The notes under the pieces were generated by a model. The model worked only from the letters and a program-made list of their open reading frames with translations. It had not been told where the DNA came from and searched no databases. From the NCBI RefSeq assembly GCF_948329825.1, contig NZ_CAOJCM010000006.1, positions 124,001 to 188,000 of the forward strand: a DNA stretch of 64,000 bases. Reading direction: 5' to 3'. Position 1 is the stretch's first letter. Every line of letters begins with the position of its first letter. The position numbers were made by a program, and so were the translations under genes. Below are positions 18,709 to 27,747 of the stretch, one piece after another. The stretch is from Paenibacillus sp. JJ-100. GTDB taxonomy: Bacteria; Bacillota; Bacilli; Paenibacillales; Paenibacillaceae.

Positions 18709-19026
18709 ATAACGAGTGGGAGAGACTTGAGCAGGCTGAATCCATACGGAATGGATGGGTATGATGCATCATGTAGATGCAGAACGATTCTGTTACTGGC
18801 CAGCTTGAGGCACCGAAGGAGCAAGCGTTTATGTATCCGGCAGAACGTTAATCTCTCAGGTAAACGAACCATCGTTGGACGCAACTCTGGAGAGTGCGCG
18901 GAAGAAGCGCCACCCAAGGGGTATATGTTCCGTCCGTCCAGTGAACAGAGGGGTACTGCAATGTGCTTGACCTTGTTCTGCTTGGCGCCAGGATCATGAA
19001 ACTCTCAGGTATCAAGGACAGAGAGA
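18709..19026 (+). ncRNA. Tandem glycine riboswitch
   Basis: Two aptamers in tandem. Aptamer 1 (about 18709-18878) shows GGGAGAGACT at the 5' side, CCGAAGGAGCAAGC at 18813-18826 and CTCTCAGG at 18853-18860. Aptamer 2 (about 18883-19026) shows CTGGAGAGTGCG at the 5' side, CACCCAAGGGG around 18911-18921, and AACTCTCAGG with AAGGACAGAG at the 3' end. These are the family's conserved bulges. The 3' end overlaps a terminator stem, so glycine binding probably blocks termination and turns on sdaAB-sdaAA. Aptamer limits are approximate. Confidence 0.85.
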
Positions 19027-19056
19027 GGGCTAACGGCCTTCTTCTGTCTTTTTTTA
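19014..19056 (+). terminator. Riboswitch expression-platform terminator
   Basis: The stem (GACAGAGAGAGGGC with GGCCTTCTTCTGTC, some G-T pairs) is followed by seven T. Its 5' arm includes the closing strand of aptamer 2, giving mutually exclusive structures. Confidence 0.8.
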
Positions 19057-19135
19057 ATGTCATCATTCAGTAGTCATTAACATTATAGTGGGTCTTGTCT
19101 GGATGGTTCTGACGAAACAATGGGAGGGTTGTAAG

Positions 19136-19825
19136 ATGCGGTTTAAAGATGTTTTTTCAATTATTGGTCCGTCGATGACAGGACCGTCCAGTTCACATAC
19201 AGCGGGTGCAGCGAGATTGGGTCGTATTGCGCGTCAGTGGCTTGGATGCACACCGGAACGTGCGCGTCTGACTCTATATGGCTCATTTGCAGATACCTAT
19301 CAGGGGCATGGGACTGATCTGGCTCTAATTGGGGGTCTGCTCGATTATGTTACGGATGATCCGCGTATACCTGATGCAGAGCAGCATGCGGTAGAAGCGG
19401 GCATGGAGGTAGAGTTTTACACCAGTGGTCTCCCTGCTCCTCATCCAAACACAGTCAAGATTGAAATCTGGCATGGTGAACGGGAATGCTCATTAATGGG
19501 TGCTTCCATCGGGGGCGGGAGTGTATCTGTGCATGCATTGAATGATTTTCGTGTACAGATTAGCGGAGAGTTTCCAACGCTTGTTTTGCGTCATGCAGAC
19601 AAAGCCGGGGTACTCGCATCTGTGACTTCAGCAATCAGTTCATCAGGAGTGAACATCGGATATATGCAAGTAGATCGGAAGGCAAGAGATGGGGAAGCAT
19701 TGACCGCTATGGAGATGGATGCTCCTCCGAGTGAAGAGGTGTTGATGAAGCTTCGTGCACTGGATCATGTGCTGGACATTCGTGTGATCGATCTGAAGAG
19801 AGGGGTTGACCCTAATGCGTTTTAA
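19136..19825 (+). CDS. sdaAB: L-serine ammonia-lyase, iron-sulfur-dependent, beta subunit
   Basis: Together with SdaAA converts L-serine to pyruvate and ammonia. The N-terminal 'SIIGPSMTGPSSSHTAGAARLG' region is the family signature, and a C-terminal ACT domain (about 150-220, 'LVLRHADKAGVLASVTSAIS') probably senses serine. The start at ATG 19136 is set by GGGAGG 6-7 bases upstream; the frame extends to GTG 19088 without such a site. 229 residues is normal. It lies 80 bases behind the glycine riboswitch terminator. Confidence 0.95.
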   Translation: MRFKDVFSIIGPSMTGPSSSHTAGAARLGRIARQWLGCTPERARLTLYGSFADTYQGHGTDLALIGGLLDYVTDDPRIPDAEQHAVEAGMEVEFYTSGLPAPHPNTVKIEIWHGERECSLMGASIGGGSVSVHALNDFRVQISGEFPTLVLRHADKAGVLASVTSAISSSGVNIGYMQVDRKARDGEALTAMEMDAPPSEEVLMKLRALDHVLDIRVIDLKRGVDPNAF

Positions 19826-20780
19826 ACATTTGCATGAATTAAACACGATCTGCACAGCGGAGTCCAAAACGATTGCGCAGCTGATGATTGAGGAGCAGGT
19901 GCAGGAGACGAATACTCCAGAAGCAGACGTCGTGAAGCAGATGTCGGAATACTACCAGGTGATGAAGGAAGCAGTGCGTAAAGGGCTTACCGAGGATACA
20001 ACATCGCGCAGTGGACTGACAGGCGGAGACGGGAAAAAGATGGCCGATTACATTCGCAAAGGAGAGATTTGCTCTGGTGATGCCTCTGCTCTGGCTATGG
20101 CATATGCACTATGTGTATCCGAAGTGAACGCCTCTATGGGGCGAATTGTGGCTACACCTACAGCAGGTTCGTGCGGCATCATTCCCGGTGTGTTTATAAG
20201 CTCGCAGGAGCGCTTTGGCTGGACGGATGAACATCTGGTGAATGGATTGTTCTGTGCTGGAGCCATCGGTTATGTCATTGCCAACAATTCATTCATCTCT
20301 GGAGCCGAGGGGGGCTGTCAAGCTGAGGTTGGTTCAGCGATTGGCATGGCTGCCGGTGCAATGGTGGAGCTTCGTGGCGGAACACCGGAGCAGGTTGTGC
20401 ATGCCGTAGGATTGGCTCTGAAAAATACACTGGGCCTTATCTGTGATCCGGTGGCGGGTCTTGTGGAGATTCCGTGCATTGTGCGCAACGGACTCGGAGC
20501 CGTTACTGCCTTGGCTGCCGCTGACATGGCTTTGGCTGGCGTACGTAGTGCGATTCCGTCCGATGAAGTCATTGATGTGATGCTTGAGGTAGGCAGCGCC
20601 ATGCCAAGCCGTCACCGTGAGACAGCGCAGGGTGGGTTAGCTCAGACACCGACGGGCCGCAAAATGATGGAGAAGCTGGCGAAACCTAAGGCCAAGCGGG
20701 CGGAGCCGGAAGATCCGGAAGTAACATCGGATACAAGTTCGGGAGCCCCGAAGGCTCAATCCGAAATAGAGAAGAAGTGA
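19815..20780 (+). CDS. sdaAA: L-serine ammonia-lyase, iron-sulfur-dependent, alpha subunit
   Basis: Catalytic partner carrying the [4Fe-4S] cluster. Conserved Cys occur in 'TAGSCGIIPG', 'LICDPVAGLVEIPCIVRNG' and 'NGLFCAGAIGY'. ATG 19815 overlaps sdaAB by 11 bases. About 290 residues form the enzyme; the last ~30 (Lys/Glu/Ser-rich, after 'GRKMMEKL') are a polar tail beyond the usual end and look disordered. Under glycine-riboswitch control with sdaAB, it would drain excess glycine via serine to pyruvate (inference). Confidence 0.95.
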   Translation: MRFKHLHELNTICTAESKTIAQLMIEEQVQETNTPEADVVKQMSEYYQVMKEAVRKGLTEDTTSRSGLTGGDGKKMADYIRKGEICSGDASALAMAYALCVSEVNASMGRIVATPTAGSCGIIPGVFISSQERFGWTDEHLVNGLFCAGAIGYVIANNSFISGAEGGCQAEVGSAIGMAAGAMVELRGGTPEQVVHAVGLALKNTLGLICDPVAGLVEIPCIVRNGLGAVTALAAADMALAGVRSAIPSDEVIDVMLEVGSAMPSRHRETAQGGLAQTPTGRKMMEKLAKPKAKRAEPEDPEVTSDTSSGAPKAQSEIEKK

Positions 20781-20784
20781 TTCG

Positions 20785-20838
20785 AACAAACAAGCGTCCA
20801 TCAACCTGAGATCAGGTTGACTGGACGCTGTTTGTTTA
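20785..20838 (+). terminator. Bidirectional terminator between sdaAA and GH13 gene
   Basis: A long stem (CAAGCGTCCA..CAACCTGA with TCAGGTTG..TGGACGCTG) flanked by AAACA and TTTGTTT, serving the convergent genes on both strands. Confidence 0.88.
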
Positions 20839-20920
20839 TGGAACGGTATATGAGAAGTTAATTCATTATATCCACTGGATCCAATAGGCGATACGAGTGA
20901 TAATAGGAGCAAAAATACGA

Positions 20921-22681
20921 TTAAGCCAGATCTAATTCCGCGCGCATCACTGCATATCCATAGGCAGGTAACTCAATGGCAAGTATGCCATCGTCAAGTG
21001 CAGTTCGGTGATTTCCTTCGAACAGTTCGGTCCATGGCTGAGTACCTGCTTCCAGTTCAACAATTGCAGTTTCCTCCGACCGGTTGAACAGGATCAGAAT
21101 CCGTTCCTCATTACTTTGGCGTTCCAACACCAACTGACTACCACCGGAACGGGCTTGCAGGAAACGAACCGTACCTTCCGCACGTAGCGCAGGATGAGCA
21201 TGACGCAGAGCAATCAGCTTCTGATAATATCGTAGTAGTTCTCGGTCCTGCTTCGTTTCATCCCATTCCATGCATTTACGACATCCCGGATCATGCTCGC
21301 CGTCCAGGCCAATCTCGTCCCCATAATAGATACAAGGGGCTCCTATATAACTGAACTGGAATAATGCTGCCAGTTTCATCTTGCGCTGATCGCCTTCACT
21401 TAGAGTGAGTAGACGAGGGGTATCGTGGCTGTCCAGTAAGTTGAAAGCCACCTCACTCGCCTGAAGCGGATAACGGGACAATTGACGTCCAATGGCATTG
21501 GCGAATTGTTCCGCATCGATCTTGTCTTCCACAAAGAAACCGTTCACGGCTGCGGTAAATGGATAGTTCATGGCTGCATCAAATTGATCACCTTGGAGCC
21601 AGGCAGAAGATTCATTCCATATCTCGCCCAGGATGTAGGCGTCCGGGTTGGCTGCTTTAACGACTTTTCGGAAATCCCGCCAGAAGGCATCATCTACTTC
21701 ATCGGCCACATCGAGACGCCAGCCGTCTGTGCCCACTTCTTTAATCCAGTATTCGGCGACTTGTAACAAGTAAGCTTTAACGTCCGGGTTCTCTGTGTTC
21801 AATTTGGGCATATGAGCCTCAAAGCCAAAGGTTTCATAGGTCGGTATACCATCCTTCACCTCCAGCGGGAACTCATGCACATGGAACCAATCCTTATATT
21901 TGGATTCAGCGCCATGTTTCTGTACATCAAGGAATGGAGCAAACGTCTTGCCTGAATGATTGAACACTGCATCCAGAATTACACGAATGCCGCGTTCATG
22001 ACACAGCTTAACCAGACGTTTCACGGTATCGGCATCACCAAAGTGGCGATCTACGCGTAGATAGTCCTCTGTGTCGTATTTATGATTGGTCGTGGCCTCA
22101 AAGATCGGAGTGAAGTAGATCGCATTGATGCCCAAGTCGCTCAGGTAATCTAAGTGATCAATTACCCCTTGCAGGTCACCCCCAAAGAAATTGAAGGGCG
22201 TAGGCTCACCTCCCCATGGGTCAACCTCTTTGGGGTTGATTTCAGGATTGCCATTGGCAAATCGCTCGGGGAAAATCTGATAAAATACAGCATCTTTCAC
22301 CCATGCTGGGGGCGTAAATACGGCTCCTGCATGAATATAAGGAAACTGGAACATGCGGCCGGGGTCATCCGGCTCTTCTTCCTGGAAATCTGTTTCGGTC
22401 ATCCAGATTTGTTGATCCCCACTCTTAAGCAAAAAAGCATACTTCAAGCGACGATAGGGAGGCTTAACTTCCCCTTCGTAATAATCAAACATAGAGTCGG
22501 ACGTGAGTTTGGTCAAAGGAATCATATCCCGGGTTTCTTCCCATGCATACTTATCCCCTGTCAGGGCATACACTTCCGTCAGATCGTCCTTTTTGGCACG
22601 AAGGCGTAGACGGATTGTGTCTTGGTCGTAGGCATAGGCCCAATTTCGCTTCGGTTGGTGAAAGATCGCTTCAAGTAGCAT
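20921..22681 (-). CDS. Neopullulanase / cyclomaltodextrinase-type alpha-glycosidase (GH13_20)
   Basis: Hydrolyses alpha-1,4 (and some alpha-1,6) links in cyclodextrins, pullulan or maltodextrins. N-terminal ~120 residues are the CBM34-like domain of this subfamily. GH13 regions: 'DAVFNHSG' (I, ~236), 'GWRLDVADEV' with nucleophile Asp (II, ~323), 'ILGEIWNE' with acid/base Glu (III, ~350), 'LLDSHDTPR' (IV, ~418) and the 'MPKLN' region V marker of GH13_20. No signal peptide, so intracellular. ATG 22681 has GGAGG upstream. 586 residues is standard. Confidence 0.93.
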   Translation of the reverse strand: MLLEAIFHQPKRNWAYAYDQDTIRLRLRAKKDDLTEVYALTGDKYAWEETRDMIPLTKLTSDSMFDYYEGEVKPPYRRLKYAFLLKSGDQQIWMTETDFQEEEPDDPGRMFQFPYIHAGAVFTPPAWVKDAVFYQIFPERFANGNPEINPKEVDPWGGEPTPFNFFGGDLQGVIDHLDYLSDLGINAIYFTPIFEATTNHKYDTEDYLRVDRHFGDADTVKRLVKLCHERGIRVILDAVFNHSGKTFAPFLDVQKHGAESKYKDWFHVHEFPLEVKDGIPTYETFGFEAHMPKLNTENPDVKAYLLQVAEYWIKEVGTDGWRLDVADEVDDAFWRDFRKVVKAANPDAYILGEIWNESSAWLQGDQFDAAMNYPFTAAVNGFFVEDKIDAEQFANAIGRQLSRYPLQASEVAFNLLDSHDTPRLLTLSEGDQRKMKLAALFQFSYIGAPCIYYGDEIGLDGEHDPGCRKCMEWDETKQDRELLRYYQKLIALRHAHPALRAEGTVRFLQARSGGSQLVLERQSNEERILILFNRSEETAIVELEAGTQPWTELFEGNHRTALDDGILAIELPAYGYAVMRAELDLA

Positions 22682-22770
22682 GTGGAATTCCTCCAGTCAG
22701 ATATAGAATAAGATGTGAAATATGGAAGTGTAGTATGTAAATCGTATTTCAATGATGGGGAGAACCGCAT

Positions 22771-22798
22771 ATTACAAGACTATGGATTGCGTTATAAT
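22771..22798 (+). promoter_or_regulatory. Candidate sigma-A promoter for second two-component operon
   Basis: ATTACA at 22771-22776, 16-base spacer, TATAAT at 22793-22798. An inverted repeat (ATACCTG at 22815, CAGGTAT at 22840) follows in the leader and could be an operator or hairpin. Confidence 0.5.
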
Positions 22799-22954
22799 GG
22801 AAATAGAAAACAGGATACCTGACATTGTAGCTTACACAACAGGTATGTCGTTTAACCTGAGAACAGGATGTTTTTGAGTAGTTCATGCAGATGCGACATT
22901 TCTTCCCAGATACATCATTAACCCAAAGGGAATGGAAAGGAAACGAGTACATAG

Positions 22955-23638
22955 ATGAAAACCAAACTGTTATACATTGAGGACGATAGGGAAATAGCGT
23001 CATGGGTGAGAGAGGACTTGCAGGAACGCGGATATGAGGTCGTCTGGCTCGAAAGCGGGGAAGGTGCAACGGAGGCAGCGGCAGATTGCTCACTGGTGAT
23101 ACTGGATGTGATGCTGCCCGGACTGGACGGATTCACGGTCGGTCAGCGTTTGAAAAAAGAACATCCTGCCGTGCCCATCGTCATGCTGTCAGCCAGAACG
23201 TCGATTGATGACAAGTTACATGGACTTGAATTTGCCGATGATTATGTAACCAAGCCTTTCCATCCCGATGAGCTTGCTGCGCGCATTGAAGTTCAACTTC
23301 GAAAGGCCGGCACGGTGGTATCAAGTGATGCGGTGCTTAAAATGGATCATCTTTTGATATATGAACAGGATAACCGAATCATCAATGAGCAGACAGGAGA
23401 AGAGATTGTTCTGTCAGGTAAACAGTTCCACATCTTTGCTTACTTGTTAAGACATATGGGTATGATCCGAACCAAAGAACAGATCTATGAGGCAGTTTGG
23501 AACGAGCCTTATCTGGAAGGGGACAAGACTTTAATGGTACATATCCGGCATCTGCGCGAGAAGCTGGAGATAAATCCGGCCAATCCAGTCATCATTCAGA
23601 CGGTACGCGGTGTGGGTTATCGTGTAAAGAAGCCATGA
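22955..23638 (+). CDS. OmpR/PhoB-family response regulator
   Basis: Receiver with 'IEDD', phosphoacceptor Asp in 'LVILDVMLPGLDGF', 'VMLSART' and Lys in 'YVTKPF', followed by a winged helix ('LSGKQFHIFAYLLRH', 'MVHIRHLREKL'). The loop before 'ADDYVTKPF' reads 'GLEFADDY', one residue shorter than the common 'GLExGADDY'. ATG 22955 has a modest GGAAAGG site. Coupled to the kinase by ATGA. It probably controls the ABC transporter operon downstream, where direct repeats lie. Confidence 0.92.
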   Translation: MKTKLLYIEDDREIASWVREDLQERGYEVVWLESGEGATEAAADCSLVILDVMLPGLDGFTVGQRLKKEHPAVPIVMLSARTSIDDKLHGLEFADDYVTKPFHPDELAARIEVQLRKAGTVVSSDAVLKMDHLLIYEQDNRIINEQTGEEIVLSGKQFHIFAYLLRHMGMIRTKEQIYEAVWNEPYLEGDKTLMVHIRHLREKLEINPANPVIIQTVRGVGYRVKKP

Positions 23639-25203
23639 TCAGGTGGCTTAGAGAACGGAAGGCAAGGAAGAATGAGCGGAACAGGAACATGGATCAGCCT
23701 GTCCGTCAAAAGATGAAGTTCAGGCAATCCCTGATGTCCAGATACATGCTTCTGATTTTGGCAGGCGTACTGTTTGTACCGGTTATCGTGCCGCTGGTCG
23801 CTACAACTTTTGTTATTATCATCACGAATACAAATCCTAGTAAAGAAGCACCTTACGGCGACGCTAAGCGAATTACCGATATGTGGATAGAAGAGTCTAA
23901 AAATCTGGATGGTGCGTCGGATCAAAACATCAATATGCGAATGAAGCAGCTTCAGGAAAAGTATCCCCAATCGGCTATGTATCGTGTAGATGCGTCAGGC
24001 AAAACAGTATACGTACTTGGTGGAGAGGAAGCCGAGTTATTCAAGGGAAAATCATCCGAGAATGCACAGGGTATGCCTCAGACCTCCGAAACAGATGTTA
24101 TTCTGAGATGGCCAATGGGATCTGGGGAGTCAGAAGAAACCCGTATTCCCGCAACATGGACAGCGAATGATACAGTGCAATTTATGAAAGAAGCATCTTA
24201 TCGTAATCCTCTGACGGTTATTTCTTATATTGGAGGAGGAGATGTTAACAAAGGACAGGGGTTCATCGTAATTGAAGTCCCTCGTAAGCTTATTCAAACT
24301 TCTCCCAGAAACGGGGCAATGGAATTCATCTATTTTGGTGTAGTGATGCTGATTGTTTTTATGATATTTATTGTCTTGTCCGTTCTGTTTTTTGCTAAAA
24401 TTCGCAAAAGGTTAGTTCGCTTGCAGACAGCGATGGTCGCTCCGGGTAAGGAGGGCATACCGCGTCCAGTGGACATTCGGAGATGGGATGAGATCGGACA
24501 ATTGGAGGAATCCTTTAACCAGATGGTGCATCAATTAACGAGTAGCCGTCAGCGTGAACGGGAGGAAGAGAAGCTTCGCAAACGGCTTGTTGCGGGATTA
24601 TCACATGACCTGAGGACTCCGCTGACGGTTATTCGCGGGCATATGCATTCACTGCATAAAGAGAATCTGAGTGAGCAAGGCGATAGAGCGCTGATTCGTA
24701 TGGAAAACAAGATACAGGATCTCGATGAATTGATCGATAACATGCTCTCGTATAACCTTCTAACTAGTGGGAGATATACGTTGAAGTTGGAGCAGAGAGA
24801 TGTGCTGCGGCTGACTAGAGAAGCTGCTGCTTCATGGTATCCGGTATGGGAGAACGAGGAGTTTGAGATTGATGTCGACCTGCCAGAAGATCCGTTAATC
24901 TGGGCTGTGGATGAGCAGGGGATGCGACGTGTACTGGATAATTTGTTTCAAAATGTAGTTCGTCATGCTGCGTCTGGAAAGTACATTCGTATCTCGACAG
25001 ATCAGATCGAGGGTCACACCGCCATTGTGATTGAAGATCGCGGGCCAGGAATCCAACAAGATTCGGGGACTAAAGGGACAGGGCTTGGGCTGACCATCGT
25101 AGACTTGCTGATTCGTGAGATGGGTCTACGCAAGCGAGTGGATAGCTCCGATAAAGGTGTCCGAACGTATCTATATACCGGAAAAGACCGTTCGGAATAT
25201 TGA
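23635..25203 (+). CDS. Membrane sensor histidine kinase
   Basis: Begins in an ATGA overlap at 23635; ATG 23689 is a possible alternative. TM1 (about 36-62), ~165-residue extracellular sensor, TM2 (about 231-256), HAMP, H-box 'GLSHDLRTPLTVIRGH' (His near 322), N-box 'LDNLFQNVVRHA' (near 435) and G-box 'GTGLGLTIVDLLI' (near 481). The large sensor is unlike the short loops of BceS-type kinases and closer to SpaK/LcrS-like kinases in size. Partner of the preceding regulator. Confidence 0.92.
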   Translation: MIRWLRERKARKNERNRNMDQPVRQKMKFRQSLMSRYMLLILAGVLFVPVIVPLVATTFVIIITNTNPSKEAPYGDAKRITDMWIEESKNLDGASDQNINMRMKQLQEKYPQSAMYRVDASGKTVYVLGGEEAELFKGKSSENAQGMPQTSETDVILRWPMGSGESEETRIPATWTANDTVQFMKEASYRNPLTVISYIGGGDVNKGQGFIVIEVPRKLIQTSPRNGAMEFIYFGVVMLIVFMIFIVLSVLFFAKIRKRLVRLQTAMVAPGKEGIPRPVDIRRWDEIGQLEESFNQMVHQLTSSRQREREEEKLRKRLVAGLSHDLRTPLTVIRGHMHSLHKENLSEQGDRALIRMENKIQDLDELIDNMLSYNLLTSGRYTLKLEQRDVLRLTREAAASWYPVWENEEFEIDVDLPEDPLIWAVDEQGMRRVLDNLFQNVVRHAASGKYIRISTDQIEGHTAIVIEDRGPGIQQDSGTKGTGLGLTIVDLLIREMGLRKRVDSSDKGVRTYLYTGKDRSEY

Positions 25204-25226
25204 TTTTAAATAACGTAGAGTCTTTT

Positions 25227-25256
25227 TTAAACTAAACTTAAACTTGGGTGTATGCT
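25227..25256 (+). promoter_or_regulatory. Response-regulator box and promoter for ABC operon
   Basis: TTAAACT occurs at 25227-25233 and again at 25238-25244, starts 11 bases apart, the spacing of OmpR-family boxes. A -10-like TATGCT at 25251-25256 lies 17 bases after the first copy's TAAACT, so the repeats cover the -35 region. This fits activation by the adjacent response regulator. Confidence 0.6.
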
Positions 25257-25300
25257 TGCTTTAACCTTGGAGGGTTACGATGGTTCCGAGGTGATTAATC

Positions 25301-26215
25301 GTGAGCGAAAATATTATTCAAACCGCGAATTTATGGAAAACGTATAAAGACCGGGCAGCGGTCCGGGAACTCGATCTGCATATTAAAAAGGGAGATATTT
25401 ACGGCTTCCTCGGTCCGAACGGGGCCGGAAAAACAACAACCATCCGAATGCTTCTGGGGCTGATTAAACCGACCAAAGGAGTCATCCGAATCTTCGACAA
25501 AGATATTCGCAAGGATCGGATGGATATTTTGCGCCGTGTAGGTTCTCTGGTAGAGTACCCTTCCTATTACGGACATCTGAATGCAGTAGAAAATCTGGAA
25601 GTGTTACGCCGCATTATTAATGTGCCCAAGTCTAGGATTGCTGAAGTGTTGGCAATCGTTGATCTGACCAAAGATGCGAAACGGGCTGTCAAAGGGTATT
25701 CACTCGGAATGAAACAGCGTCTAGGCATTGCCAGTGCGTTATTGGGTGATCCGGAATTGCTCATTTTGGATGAGCCGACAAACGGACTGGACCCGGCGGG
25801 TATTCAGGAGATCCGAGAACTCATCAAACGTATGCCACTGGAGCATGGTATAACGGTTCTTGTATCCAGTCACTTGTTGAGCGAAGTAGAGCAGATGGCG
25901 AGCCGCGTCGGCATCATTCGGGATGGGAAAATGGTTTTGCAGGATACGATTGCGAATCTGCATAGTCAGACAGGCAGCTCGATCAGGCTGACGGTATCAG
26001 AACCCGAGGGAGCGATGAAGTTGGCTCGGGAACAGGGACAATTTGGTCAGAGACAAGGATCGGCACTCACGTTTCCTTACATGGAAGATCATGCAGTTGC
26101 CCTCCTTGTTCGCCGCTTAATCGAGCAGAATCATGATGTGTATCGGGTAGAGGAGCAAAGACAGTCTTTGGAGGATCTCTTCATGCGTGTCATTGGCGAG
26201 GGGGCTTCAATATGA
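25301..26215 (+). CDS. ABC transporter ATP-binding protein (lantibiotic-immunity type)
   Basis: Walker A 'GPNGAGKTTTIRMLLGL', Q-loop 'GSLVEYPSYYGHL', the signature 'YSLGMKQRLGIASALLG' with SLGMKQR in place of SGGQ, Walker B 'LLILDEPTNGLDPAG' and H-loop 'SSHLL'. That signature is typical of BcrA/SpaF/MutF ATPases that protect against lantibiotics or bacitracin. GTG 25301 lies about 7 bases after GAGGTG. It overlaps the next gene by ATGA. The exporter would remove antimicrobial peptides from the membrane (inference from family). Confidence 0.9.
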   Translation: MSENIIQTANLWKTYKDRAAVRELDLHIKKGDIYGFLGPNGAGKTTTIRMLLGLIKPTKGVIRIFDKDIRKDRMDILRRVGSLVEYPSYYGHLNAVENLEVLRRIINVPKSRIAEVLAIVDLTKDAKRAVKGYSLGMKQRLGIASALLGDPELLILDEPTNGLDPAGIQEIRELIKRMPLEHGITVLVSSHLLSEVEQMASRVGIIRDGKMVLQDTIANLHSQTGSSIRLTVSEPEGAMKLAREQGQFGQRQGSALTFPYMEDHAVALLVRRLIEQNHDVYRVEEQRQSLEDLFMRVIGEGASI

Positions 26216-26928
26216 CTGGACGTGCTTTATCATCCGATTGGCTTAAGATTCGTGGCAAAGGCATCTGGTTTCTCGTGTTTCTCGCCCCACTTGGATTAAC
26301 AGCCATGCAGGCACTGAATTTCGGATTGCGTTTGGATTATTTGAAAGAGCAGTATGCAGGCAACCTGTGGGGAGGATTGCTAGAGAACGTTATTGTTTTT
26401 GTGCCCCTTGCTCTGATGCTGGGGGCAACCATTCTGAGTTCCATGATTGCAGGGATTGAACATGAACAAGGCTCATGGAAACAATTGCTGGCTCTCCCCA
26501 TTCCTAGACCTGCAGTTTATCTGGCAAAGTTTCTGCTAGCTTGTATGCTGCTTATCGTCTCTTGTGTGTTATTGACAACAAGCGTCGTCGGACTTGGACT
26601 AATCTTTGGCTTCGATGCCAAAGACATACCGTGGGCGCAGGCACTGAAGTTGGGACTCATGCCGCTGGCTGGCGCACTACCTGTGCTATCGATTGAATTA
26701 TGGTTAACCATGGTATCCAGAAATCAGGCCCTTCCTGTTACATTTGGTATCGTGCTTGCCATAACGGGTATGTTCTCGCTCAGCCTCTCTCCACAATTCC
26801 CGCTTGCATGGTCACAGATGGCGTGGAGTGCCCCTAATCCATATCTATATGCTGGGATGGGTGTAGCGTTAGGGATTGTGATTATGCTGGCAGGTATGAT
26901 GCACTTCAGCCGGAAGGATGTGGCCTGA
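26212..26928 (+). CDS. ABC-2 permease, MutE/EpiE-like
   Basis: 238-residue membrane protein with six hydrophobic segments, starting in an ATGA overlap with the ATPase gene. The pattern 'SSMIAGIEHEQGSWKQLLALPIPRPAVYLAKFL' matches lantibiotic-immunity permeases. It forms the first of two sister permeases; 1 base separates it from the second. No signal peptide or soluble domain. Confidence 0.85.
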   Translation: MTGRALSSDWLKIRGKGIWFLVFLAPLGLTAMQALNFGLRLDYLKEQYAGNLWGGLLENVIVFVPLALMLGATILSSMIAGIEHEQGSWKQLLALPIPRPAVYLAKFLLACMLLIVSCVLLTTSVVGLGLIFGFDAKDIPWAQALKLGLMPLAGALPVLSIELWLTMVSRNQALPVTFGIVLAITGMFSLSLSPQFPLAWSQMAWSAPNPYLYAGMGVALGIVIMLAGMMHFSRKDVA

Positions 26929-26929
26929 T

Positions 26930-27664
26930 ATGAGCTTTACAGCGACCTACTTTCGTATTTTATCTGCTGAACGGTTGAAAATGGCTAAATCGCCTGTCTG
27001 GCTTCTGATTCTAATTAGTCCGCTCATCGCATTGCTCATCGGTCTCCTATCTTCTACATCAGGGGACTGGAACGTTTTGATGTCTGTCATGGTTATGCTG
27101 CACGGGATGCTGCTGTTACCTATGCTGACAGGCGTGTTCACCTCATTTGTGTGCCGATTCGAACATGCGGGGGGTGGCTGGAAACAGCTTCTCGTCCTGC
27201 CGCTAACGCGTACCGCTGTGTATCTCGGCAAATTCACCATTGTAATGGCACTCCTTACGGGTACGCAGCTGCTACTACTGGGAAGTATCTTGCTGACGGG
27301 AATGATCCAAGGGATGCCGGAACCTGTTCCTTGGGGGTTCATTCTAGGCAAACTGCTACTTGGACTTGTGGCCTGTGTACCGCTGACAGCCCTGCAGATG
27401 TTTGTATCTCTGATCTGGAGCAGTTTTGCTGCACCATTAGCAATCAATTTTGCGCTGACCATTCCGAATATGTTAGTCGTGAACTCAGCCACGTATGGCC
27501 CCTATTATCCTTGGGCGCAGCCGATGATTCTGATGGTCCCTTTTGACGGCCCAGGTTTCGGTGTTTACAATGTTCCGCTAAGTTCACTGATGACCGTGGT
27601 GGGAGGCAGTGCTGTATTATTTATAACGATTGGTATCGTTTATTTCTCCAAGAAGGAAGTATAG
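26930..27664 (+). CDS. ABC-2 permease, MutG/EpiG-like
   Basis: Second permease, 244 residues from ATG 26930 (GGAAGG upstream), six hydrophobic segments. It repeats the sister motif 'CRFEHAGGGWKQLLVLPLTRTAVYLGKF'. The order ATPase, small permease, small permease is that of lantibiotic self-protection systems, but no lantibiotic precursor or modification gene is present, so this is a resistance module rather than producer immunity. Confidence 0.85.
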   Translation: MSFTATYFRILSAERLKMAKSPVWLLILISPLIALLIGLLSSTSGDWNVLMSVMVMLHGMLLLPMLTGVFTSFVCRFEHAGGGWKQLLVLPLTRTAVYLGKFTIVMALLTGTQLLLLGSILLTGMIQGMPEPVPWGFILGKLLLGLVACVPLTALQMFVSLIWSSFAAPLAINFALTIPNMLVVNSATYGPYYPWAQPMILMVPFDGPGFGVYNVPLSSLMTVVGGSAVLFITIGIVYFSKKEV

Positions 27665-27694
27665 TCTATACGGTCATAAATTAGAATTCGTCTG

Positions 27695-27747
27695 AGGTTG
27701 CACATACCATTTGTAGTTGGTATGTAGGCAACCTTAGTTTAATTTTA
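27695..27747 (+). terminator. Probable terminator after ABC operon
   Basis: Stem AGGTTGC..ACATACCA with TGGTATGT..GGCAACCT (two bulged bases), then a T-rich tract. Confidence 0.7.

Noticed and set aside
18713-18999. Coding frames on both strands in the riboswitch region
   Set aside because: The conserved aptamer motifs and terminator account for the sequence; the frames lack ribosome sites.
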